Shown here in pieces: positions 1-8,916 of a stretch of 64,000 bases of DNA. How positions within the stretch are numbered: position 1 is the stretch's first letter; each line of letters opens with the position of its first letter. Position numbers and translations under genes: made by a program. Below the pieces are notes generated by a model, which was given only the letters and a program-made list of their open reading frames with translations, searched no databases and had not been told where the DNA came from. The stretch lies in contig OX419758.1 of the NCBI GenBank assembly GCA_948567375.1, positions 35,169,473 to 35,233,472 on the forward strand, in the 5' to 3' direction. The DNA comes from Lunularia cruciata. Lineage: Eukaryota > Streptophyta > Marchantiopsida > Lunulariales > Lunulariaceae.

Positions 1-596
1 GAAGGTCCCACTAAACAAAAGATCCCCCTCTGGTTATCCAATAGGACAACACTAGGTGTAAACCGCGCTCTCTCAAAGGCCGGTCTAACTGGCAACTCCT
101 CCAGTCTAGCCGCTGCTGCCTGCCATAAACCACTGGTCGCTGAACGGATCTCATGCTCCTCAACCAAGTCAGCTCCACTACCAACCACCTCTGCTCTAGT
201 AGTAGGAACTGCACCATCCCTACTCTCACACAATGTGACAGCCAACCAGAATACTGGGGCTGGGTCAACTCCTAATGTAAACATGTCACTGGCTGAAAAC
301 AAAGGATGCCGCATAATCAGCTGAGCCGCTCCCAACATCATGCTAGACTCAGTTTGTATAGTAGCAGGTGGTTGACTAGCAGGTAGTCCATCAGGTCCTC
401 CATCACCACCTACCACACCTACACTGGGACGTCTAGGAACCATGGATGTTGTCTGCAATGCCTCTGATAGCGTGAAAGACTGGGGAAGCCTGACTTGTCT
501 CCCAACCTCTCCTCTCTGTGGGTCCAACTCCACTGATGCTCCTCTAGGCTCTGGAGCACGTACTGCACTCCTAGTCACTGTTGCAGATGCATCCAC

Positions 597-1960
597 CTAT
601 GCTGCTCCGCACATGAAGTCCAAAGCATCTCTATCACCAGCATATGAGGTGGAAGCCTCAGCACCCGAATCTGATCTCCTCTGAGCAATAGCCATACTAG
701 CCAATCTTTGCTCCAACTGCTCAATCCGAGTAGCCATAGCTGTGTTAGAAGTAAGGGCAGGTACTGCATCCCTACTAGGTGTAGTTCCTCTACCACCACC
801 TCTACCACCTCGTCCTCCATGAACTGGAGCTCCTCTACTACCTGCCATAGCAGCCCTACCACTCCGTAACTCCGGGTGTAGGTCAAAACACCGGTCACTA
901 GTGTGACCAAATCTGTGGTAGTGCTCACACTGCCTCTGTGCTGGCTGTGATGCACTAGAGGTATCAGGTCCGCTGCCTGAGTACACTCTCTCCTATGGTG
1001 AGGTCCACCACAAGTCCAACAAGAAACACCACCACTCACTGGCTACTGCTGACCCAAAAATGAGGGTAAGGGTCTAACTCCACTAGGCCCTCCACTCGCT
1101 CCATAGGATCTGGGCTGTCCACCCTGTCCTCAAAAACCAACTGGGCGTGGTGCACTTTGCTGCACTCTAGAAGAAGTCACAGCCGTGGATGATGTCTCCC
1201 TACCAAATCCAGATGTCACCACTCTCTCCTCCACCATGTTGAGCTCAATACGCTCAGCCAAACTGAAGACTACTGCCAAAGTGGGCAAAGTAGCCTGCAA
1301 CAACGTAGTATCACGAACTCTATGTCGCAACTCCCTATCCAATATCCCATACCAAAACTGGACTGCCTGGGCCTCAATAACTCCCTGAGTGAAATTGATC
1401 AGCCGCCTCATGCGAGTGTATGCCTCGTGTAGGCTCTCTCCAGCCTTCCGCTGAAACTCCTGCAAGCTCCTCAGCTTGTCAGTCCGTACTCCCTGGTAGT
1501 TTTGGCTCAAACATAGGAAAGACTCCACCATGGGGTTAAACCCCGGTACCACACCACCTCCTGCAGTGGTACCTCCACTCGTAGTAGCACTATCTCCAGC
1601 TAGTGCACCTCCACTAGCTCCACCAACACTACTCGAGCTAGAACTTGTAGGTACAGCCGATCTACTCCTGGCCACCGAGCCTGAAGTGATGGAGACATAA
1701 TGTGGAGACCAATACTGTCTCCATAACTCAATCTCCTCCAAATGAGCTCTCCTGAACTCATGGTAGTCATCCATCGGCGGACCCTCCAGATGCTGAAATA
1801 ACCACTTCCATGCAATGAAAGGTGTGAACAAAGTCGGGTTCCGCATCTGCTGCAGATCACACCAACTGTCGAACTCCTGGATGAAGTAATCCAACTCAAT
1901 GGTACCCACTGTACCAGAGTAACACCTAGGGCCTTTGGAGGCCCCATAAATCTCGTCCAT
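597..1960 (-). pseudogene. Gypsy copy A gag (capsid and nucleocapsid), broken
   Basis: The frame opening at 1,960 encodes about 276 residues of retrotransposon gag. A helical capsid-like part (around 'ELWRQYW' and 'RSLQEFQRKAGESL') is split by a low-complexity Ser/Gly/Ala linker. A stop ends this frame at 1,130. Further left lie two zinc-knuckle-like motifs: CWTCGGPHHRREC near 1,021-985, and C-EHYHRFGHTSDR-C near 929-888. They sit in different frames, so a frameshift lies near 985. The zinc-knuckle tail ends with a short predicted coiled coil ('RIEQLEQRLASM'). Gag would package element RNA in virus-like particles. The same gag is found in copy B at 54,490-55,875. Confidence 0.75.
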
Positions 1961-2694
1961 GTCTCACAACAACGGTGCGGACACACCAAGTGCACTCTCA
2001 ACTGAATTAGCTCCTGTGTCGAACTCCAACTCAGAGTAAATCTCCTCTCTCATTGGGACCTGAGATACAGGCTAATACCGAGCACCACTCTGAGTAAACC
2101 CACTGCGTACTGCAGGGCTAACTCCTCTAGAATCTCCAAAAAACTCCATCGTGACAAAGTAACCACACCAACAAACCCGAACCACCAACTGCAACAGCAA
2201 GTCACAACCGCAAGTGCCCCACCAAGTGCCAACACCAACTAAACACCACCCACTAATGTAACTCTAACCGAGATAACTACACTAGGGGAAGGGCAACCTG
2301 TAACCTGCCATCATAACACGCACTCTCACGGTCTGCAGGTCATCACTTCCTGCCTCACCGGAGAGAGACAAAGGTAGTCTAACTGGTCATCACTCCAGCC
2401 TCACCATCGAGAGCACACCAGAGCACCAACGCTCAAAAGTCAAGGCACCTCACACAAACGTGGTGCACAAATAGGAAGCAGAGAATGGAGGGGATCCAAT
2501 CACAAGAAATCTAAACGAAAACCCTCCATCTCATAACACAACATGGGATTGACTCTGCCACCATTTGGCTTTGACATAAGAGCAGTTCGTATCTAAGTCC
2601 TAAGCTATTAGGATCACCAAGAATGGGATCAAACTGTCTCTCCTAGCCAAAGCTACATGTGTATAGATAATAGTGGCACAGTCACTATGACAAC

Positions 2695-2770
2695 AAGTGA
2701 GGGTGGACCAGTTGGCTAGGGCACCAGTCTAGGAACAAAAGATCTAGGGGTCAAACCCTGTTGTGCACAA
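2695..2770 (+). repeat. tRNA-like (SINE-like) sequence inside the extra segment of Gypsy A
   Basis: The stretch has the layout of a tRNA-derived promoter. GTGGACCAGTTGGCTAGGGC resembles a D-arm/A-box, and GGGGTCAAACCCTG about 30 bases on resembles a T-arm/B-box with one base lost from GGTTCGAACC. It does not fold convincingly as a functional tRNA, so a tRNA-derived SINE head or tRNA pseudogene is more likely. It lies in the part of copy A that copy B lacks, so it probably arrived as an insertion. Confidence 0.4.
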
Positions 2771-3194
2771 TCTAGTAGGAAAGACATATTTTGCCAACCA
2801 ATGACCAAGATCTACTCTAAACTAGCTAGCCTCACGCCAGCAAGCTGGCTTGCTGGCCCTTCTAGGCCTTCGTAGCCTCTCATAGCCCACAGCCCTATGC
2901 CTCGAAACACCAAAATTCAGCCAAATGAGGCCTTTCTTGTTGCCACTTCGAACCTCCTCCAAAATTAGTGAAACTCCTCCAAATCTGCAAAACTCCTCCA
3001 GATCTAGCCAAACAGCAAAAACTCCTCCAATTCTGGCCAAAAATCTGATGTAAACCCTAAAGATGGCTGTCCGCCAAATCCCCCGCTAACTTTCCACTCG
3101 AGCCAAATTGACAAAACGGGTTTTTCCAAATCACAAATTCATGAGAAGAGCTTCCAAACTCCACCTTCAATTTGACTTTCTAAGCCCAACTCGC

Positions 3195-3906
3195 AGCAAA
3201 TTGGTCCTGCCTTCACCTCTTGAGCTCAAAATCACAACATTGCTCGAAAATTGCTCCTTCTTTGCTCGAAATTTGGCCAGCGCTTCCGCACACCGTCCGC
3301 CTAACTGCCAAATCTGCATCAACTGAACGAGCTTCTGCACACTAGGGAAACACTGAACTTGAATCGAGCTACCACGATCCACCGAGCTTAGAGATACCAC
3401 CAACACTCAACGTTCCTGCACCCGATTCCCCCTTGACTTCACTTCTCTGATGTAATCAGATTGCTTAGCACTCTCAACTCAACTCAACTCAACTCAGATC
3501 AGTACTTGATCTGTCACTCTATAAACTGTCAACAACTGGGTACGGATTACAGTCAAGCCACACACACTCAAGCATAGAGAATCCAGGTGACGCTCGCTGG
3601 CCTCTGTCCACCATAGCTAGGAACTCGAAGGCTCAACATCATAGAAGTGAGCTCTCTAGAGCTCACTTTGAAACTATACCCCCTAGACTCGAGCTAGCCC
3701 TGAAACCCTAACGGTCTCGCTGATGGCACACTCGACGGTGCAGACGGTGCAAAGTGACGGTGGGCCTTACCGTGAAGTCAATACCCCGAACACAAAATAT
3801 AACTGTCGGAAAGTAATCCCCGAGAAACTACTAGAATAACTCTAACTATCATCACTGGAACTCCAGTGTCCGAGCATCTAGATGCAGAACTACAAATAGC
3901 GTGACA
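3195..3906 (-). repeat. LTR-like terminal block of Gypsy A
   Basis: This block is collinear with 56,126-56,831 of Gypsy copy B and ends at the same base, after which the flanks differ. That makes 3,906 the outer boundary of the element. A short CAACT run sits near 3,477-3,497. Promoter elements were not confidently recognised. It is assigned as 5' LTR plus leader by position only, because the opposite LTR lies outside the window. Confidence 0.6.
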
Positions 3907-4162
3907 ACCGGAACACTTGGATGTCACCGTCAAGTGCGCATATCTAGCTAGCTAGTGATCCTTTTGGCTTTACTATCGATAACCGGAAGACAACTTCTAG
4001 TTCCGGCCGGAAATGCGCACGCATCTCGCAAACGTAAACTATTTATTTGGTTCAATTTCTCTCAGTGAGATTAATTTCACCAAGCGACAAAAAATGGATC
4101 GCAACATGAATAATTTGATTCAGATTAATTCAATCAGAATTCAATTCTCTCAAGTCGTAGTA

Positions 4163-4188
4163 GATCCTGCTGCAATAGCAGCAGGATC
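4163..4188. repeat. Perfect 11-bp inverted repeat with 4-base loop
   Basis: GATCCTGCTGC is followed by AATA and then by its exact reverse complement, GCAGCAGGATC. Five further pairs outside it (CGTAG and CTACG) extend the stem after a short mismatch. It could be a cruciform, a small RNA hairpin or a transposon footprint. Nothing nearby decides between these. Confidence 0.7.
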
Positions 4189-4798
4189 AGCTACGATTAG
4201 CTAGCAAACGCCATCTTGAGGATGTGTAAACAGTTTTCATTCGCAAAGGACTATGGTGAATGGAAGATAACAACATTTGCCTTTCTGCTGGTATTTTACA
4301 ATCTTTTTATTAAGAATTGTATCTATCGAGTGGAGAGAACTCCCAATTTTTTAAAACATTTGAATCCAAAATATGTTATAAATACAAGTTTTGTAGACAG
4401 TTTCACCGACGTAAAAATTCCATTTAAAGAAATTTCTTTAGTGAAAAAGTGATCGATCATACGCAATACCCATATTTGCACTAATGCAACTTGCATGTAC
4501 CGAGAGCCCACTCTAGATCTTTCAGGGTACCGAGGTTGACTCTTTGCATCACCATCTGTGAAGACCTTGGGGCACAACTTCATAGCATTCACCACAAAGA
4601 CCGCATCGACTGACTATTCTCCTCTACAGCAGCTGTGCTTGTTGCTACAGTACCACATTTTACAGACAGGGCTTTTGTAGATGATTGGACTTTGAAGAGC
4701 TCATTGAAAACAATGTAGACTCTAATGTAAAAAGGTCCACGGTAGGATATACACGAGCGCTCACGTTGAGTTACTGAATAATTACTTCCTTCATCTTT

Positions 4799-4840
4799 GG
4801 GGCCTTCCCATCTTTCATGTGTTCTACGTGGTCGCCTTTG
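4799..4840 (+). repeat. Dispersed 'TCTTCCCATCCTT...GCGGTCGCC' repeat, piece 1
   Basis: The run from GGCCTTCCCATCTTTCATGT to GTGGTCGCC matches the pieces at 20,990-21,160 and 26,715-26,775, and in reverse the piece at 5,050-5,110. In the 21 kb copies it follows a TATA-like CTATAAGGTGGAGGCCTAG box. This suggests the transcribed (R/U5-like) part of an LTR or small retroelement. Several bases differ between copies. Confidence 0.5.
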
Positions 4841-5049
4841 TTTGTGTGGGGTCCTGAATTGATACAGTAATCATAAACACGCTCCCCTGGAGTTGTGTTA
4901 GTACCAGGAATTCAACGTAAGGTGGGAAGGGTGAGACGAACTGTAGAAAAAGATGCTCCTTTTGCTTGTAGTTGGGAAAACCCGACGTCTGATGATGCAT
5001 GCCATGATCATTAATTTATATGTGACAGGGTAGATATAGAGAAAAAGAA

Positions 5050-5110
5050 AAAGGCGACCGCGTGTAAAACACGAAGGATGGGAAGACCCCATCAAGCCTT
5101 ACAAGGATGA
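5050..5110 (-). repeat. Dispersed repeat, piece 2 (reverse orientation)
   Basis: AGGCGACCGCGT ... CGAAGGATGGGAAGACCCCAT is the reverse complement of the block found at 20,990-21,160 and 26,715-26,775, and about 200 bases away in direct orientation at 4,799-4,840. The two opposed pieces upstream of the hydrolase gene may be the ends of one small decayed element. Confidence 0.5.
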
Positions 5111-5768
5111 GACAAAAGAACAGTAGTTCTAGCTTGCTCTTCATGAGATGGAATTGTAACTTATCGGTGAAAAATCTGTATCACGAGCAATATATAACCT
5201 GGATATTTGTCAACCGACTTGCTTTGCATCCTTGCAAGGCGACTGTTCGTGTTCAGTGTGGTGATGAAAACTGTAAGCCTGGTGCTGCTAGACGTTTAGG
5301 CCAAAGTTTTGTGCAAACATAACGATCATATTCTCATTCGGAGCTCTGTGTACTAGGCGTCTAATATCTCGATCAAAAACAGATTTCTGCATGCGCGTTC
5401 AATGAGATTTTCCACGGTAGAAGTGCATCATATCTGTGACGAGACGAGACTAGAAATTAGACGAACTTCTGAAGTCTGAGTTCTTAGTAACATTGCAGCA
5501 GGGTTGACGACTTTCAAGCAGTTCTGATAAAACGGCAGCCCACTAACTAGAAGATCCGGTAACATGTTTCCGTACTTGCGCGAAAAAGTTTATGCTTGTC
5601 ACTCGCACTACGGGAGGTTGATATCGCAGATAGAAAATCGGACCGACGCGTCAGATGTCAGCACTAGTGACAAAGGATCTTCAACAGACATTCCTCAGAA
5701 GCAAAAGTCATTTCAAGGCCAAGATCCAGAAAAGGTGACTTGGTGAACGTCTGCATAATGCACAATGT

Positions 5769-7197
5769 GTGTTTCACTTATATATACGACTTCATAAAGA
5801 CCATGTTGATTGTAATTGCCGGCTACTCTGTTGTTTGATTTCAACTCTTGGTGAATTGATTAGGATGGTAGAACTTGTCCCGCTCGTTCACTTTATACGC
5901 AAGGTTTCAGCTCAAAGCAGATCCAGCTGCAGTTCTATCAACTTGTGGGACATGACTCCGCAGGATCTGGACACGTCTTTCAGCCATCTGAATGACTTTG
6001 TGTGGGAGATATATGCACCACCAGATAAAGCAAAGTACAACATGGAAATAGTTTTCATTCATGGCTTGCAAACTAGCTGCTCTAAACGCGCATGGAGAAC
6101 GACTTGGACCAACAGAAAAGGCAAATGTTGGCCTCGAGAGCTTTTGGCACCTCTCTACCCCGATGCCCGGATCTTATCCATTTCTTACGACGCCAGCTCT
6201 AGCGAGACCGCCACTCAAGGTCGGTCGGATTTGTATCAAGTCACAGAGAATTTGGAGAGTAATCTTTTTCTGGCAGAAGTTGGACAGAAATGTCCCCTTT
6301 TGCTAGTCGGACATGGCTTCGGCTGCTTGATCATCAAAAATTTAATGACGAGGGCAAATCGCAAAGTGTCGAAGGCTGAAGAAAATCTTGTAAAAAATGT
6401 CGGGGCTTATGTCTTTTACTCACCAGTCAGCGGTGGAGTTACTGACGAAGGAGATATATTCACGGTGAAATATACGGACAGCAGTGAAATGAAGAAACTC
6501 CAAGCCATTCATAACCCACAAATTTCCCGTCTTAATCTGAGTTTCGCAAAGCAAAGAAAATCGCATCCTGTAGAGCAGGAAGTGCTAGTACTCGGCGAAT
6601 CGCATCAAACAGCGATCATAAAGGTGAGAACCTGATGAAAACCATCAAAGCTACGGGACCAGCTGGCTGTAGATGTAATATTTTCCACACGTGGGCTGCA
6701 CTTCTGCATATGGGTTCCTTTACTTCCACATGTAGGTCTCCGTTGTTTGTATATTTTTGTGGTCAGTCAATTCGTCAGCCTGACCTGACCCGAACTAATA
6801 GTGTGTTCTTGCTTTCCAACAGATCCAGAGAAGTTAACACTTCCTACGCACCTGCAGTTGAGTTCTGACGATAGATATAGCTTAAGCTTAGAATATAGAC
6901 TGGGACTATCTTCTCCAGTTGATGTTTTTGCTCGCTACATACAGCTTGATAACACATCTCTTTATGCTACGGTGATGTAGGACGGTAAAGAAGAATATGT
7001 AACTTGTGTTTCAGAAGCAAGTGCCAGAGCAGACTGCAATAAATTCTACCAAGTCAGTGCTGATTACCATGATGTATGCAAGCATGAAAAGACCGAGGAG
7101 TCTGCATTCCAGATGTTCATAGTTATGGTGGAGCAGGTTCTTGAAGTGTTTGGAGTTCGACCTCCTCCTGAGCTTAGCACCCCAAAGGCATGGATGA
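5769..7197 (+). CDS. SERAC1-like alpha/beta hydrolase domain, nucleophile replaced; runs into GH19
   Basis: This is an alpha/beta hydrolase of the SERAC1/plant 'lipase-like' type. Visible are strand-loop VFIHGLQ (about 6,053-6,073), a WPRELL...P.ARIL segment, and the nucleophile-elbow strand [10 protein letters not shown] (about 6,300-6,326). The elbow should read G-H-S-x-G but has Gly in place of Ser, so lipase or esterase activity is unlikely. A donor follows AAG at 6,623 and an acceptor precedes 6,823, but splicing them shifts the frame. From 6,822 another open frame, with one TAG at 6,977-6,979, carries the family's C-terminal signature '[14 protein letters not shown]' (about 7,014-7,055). 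That frame continues without a break into the GH19 domain. The start is uncertain: ATG at 5,769 or 5,865. The gene may be decaying, or an intron may be misplaced. Confidence 0.6.
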
Positions 7198-8363
7198 CTG
7201 ACATACTTCCGGAAGAGAAATTCAGGAGCCTGTTTCTGAATAAGGATTGTTTCTACACATACGAAGCGTTCATCAAGGCCTTTGACAGATTTCCGAAATT
7301 TGGTTTTGGTACAACGGGAAACGACGAACAGCGGAAACGAGAGATTGCAGCCTTCCTTGCTCACATAGACCACTGTACAAGTGGTAAGTGTTGAGAACGG
7401 TACAACCATCTCTTCTAAAAATTAGTATAATTTTTAACTCCAACCCATTTTTCTTGCTGAATTCATGTTTGCTGTCCTATGCACGGATGTGTTGGACATC
7501 AGCTGGAGAATTTGTGAAACTGAGGGTTTATCTAACGAAGATCGATTCTTCTTCTAATTTTGTAGATGATCATTATCATGAGCGGCCGAACTCTTCTTAT
7601 GAAAATCTTCGTTGTTCCGCAGGCTTGATGTACATAGAAGAAAGAACACAAAGCGCAATCTACATTGACTGTCCACACGGAACGCCCTACTGTAAACATT
7701 CGAACGAATACGGCTGTTTACCCGGGAAAAAATATTATGGTCGTGGACCGATACAGCTGAGCTGGTAAGACCTGATCTTGAAGCAAGTATGAAATACAAC
7801 TAGAAGCCTATGTCGACATACACCCAAATGTCCATGCTGTTGGGATCAGTTCATACAAGGGCAGTTGACCTAGGAGGAGGATACCTATCTCCATCCATAG
7901 AGGTATGCTCCTCCTGTATTGTGCATAAAAGCAGATTCCATGATGGTGATCTTGTCTAGTTGTACGTGTGTGCAGGAATTACAACTACAAGAATTTCGGG
8001 CTTTCCATAGATAGGGACCTTGTATCAGAACCTGATTTGGTGTCACAAGATGCCGTGACTTCCTTTGCATCGGCAATCTGGTTTTGGTGCACGCGCCAAT
8101 GGAATAAACCGTCCTGCCATGATGTTATGACTGGAAATTGGGAGCCTACAGAGGAAGACGAGAGAGCGAAGCGATATCCAGGATTTGGGGTAACTACGAA
8201 CATCATGAATGGAGGTGAGGAATGTCACAAAGTATCGGCAGAAGCTAAATCCCGTTCAGAAAAATACAAGAAGTTTTGCATGGTGTTCAAAATAGACCCG
8301 GGGCAAAACTTGGATACTGTTGACCAGTGGCCGTTCGATGGACCGGTACCGATAGGTGATTGA
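7198..8363 (+). CDS. GH19 chitinase-like domain, first catalytic Glu missing
   Basis: Three exons join in phase: the end of the hydrolase exon to 7,383 (G|GTAAGTG), 7,623-7,764 (CTG|GTAAGA), and 7,976-8,363 (TGA). GH19 enzymes cut beta-1,4-GlcNAc chains in chitin. Seen here are [28 protein letters not shown], the substrate-cleft motif [17 protein letters not shown] spanning the second intron, AIWFW, and the C-terminal ...[16 protein letters not shown]. The helix that normally ends H-E-T-x-GG reads H-C-T-S-GG, so the general-acid Glu is replaced by Cys. The second Glu region (YIEE) remains. Paired cysteines suggest a secreted fold, but no signal peptide precedes the domain because it follows the hydrolase frame. 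It is probably a chitin-binding or inactive paralogue. Confidence 0.75.
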
Positions 8364-8916
8364 AAAACTATAAAACTCTTACCCAGGCAAATTTTCATGG
8401 TTTGTATGAGAAAAAGGCCACTAATTAGTGAAGTGAAGCTGTAAAACGTAATTGGCACGAACGACAAATGTACTTTGCAGCAGTTACAATGATGTAAGCA
8501 TCTCGAAGTTACGCGTGTGTATAAATTCGACCGACTCTTGTACGAACTTATGTCATACTGCAGTGGATCTCACCCTTAATCGTCCAATTTCAGACTTCCT
8601 GGTGGACACCGAAGTCCTTACTTCTTTGTCTTAAAACACTGAAGGTGTCCTTCTTCTTTATATTTCTTGTTTGAGTACTAAAACATCAATGAAGACATGT
8701 CTTATTATTCTGCTAGATAACTAATATCACTATCTGTACGTTAGAATCTTCAGATAGTACGAATGGATAGTGTTGCATCGGCTATTCCTGCAACGGAATA
8801 AGATATCAAACTGCAACAAGAAGGTGAATCAACCTCCTGTAAACCATCCGAAATGAAAAAGTCTCAACATCACATATCAGTCCTCTGCAAATGCTGAACT
8901 TAGTCATCCGTCCAGC
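8364..8916. other. Convergent intergenic region between the GH19 and aminoacylase genes
   Basis: The two genes face each other tail to tail here. No ORF with a recognisable domain was seen. The stretch should hold both 3' UTRs and polyadenylation sites, but no clear canonical signal could be assigned. Confidence 0.5.

Larger units (their letters stand above)
1..3906 (-). mobile_element. Ty3/Gypsy retrotransposon copy A, 5' part
   Basis: This is a minus-strand LTR retrotransposon cut by the left window edge. From right to left it holds a terminal LTR-like block, a leader, gag, and the start of the segment that in copy B (48.7-56.8 kb) leads into the protease. The two copies match over long stretches, for example 1-470 against 53,890-54,330 and 3,195-3,906 against 56,126-56,831. 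Both copies end at the same TGACA on the plus strand, so the element begins TGTCA on its own strand, as LTRs normally begin with TG. Copy A contains about 950 bases (about 2,240-3,190) missing from copy B. Gag is broken, so the copy is dead. The inner LTR border and primer site could not be fixed. Confidence 0.8.
3907..5768. other. Intergenic stretch with repeat scraps
   Basis: No confident gene was seen. Short open frames at 4,013-4,204, 4,216-4,452, 5,107-5,322 and 5,564-5,746 have no recognisable domain. The last could be an upstream exon of the hydrolase gene, because it ends at GAAAAG|GTGACT, which resembles a donor, but its phase does not fit the next ORF cleanly. The stretch also contains a perfect hairpin at 4,163-4,188 and two pieces of a dispersed repeat. 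Confidence 0.5.

Noticed and set aside
575..1039. Independent 154-residue gene on the minus strand
   Set aside because: Its first 25 residues carry the gag zinc knuckle, but the rest is the wrong frame of the gag tail. It is explained by a frameshift in gag.
2701..2764. Functional tRNA gene
   Set aside because: A-box-like and B-box-like parts are present, but no proper acceptor or anticodon stem could be drawn and the T-loop is missing a base.
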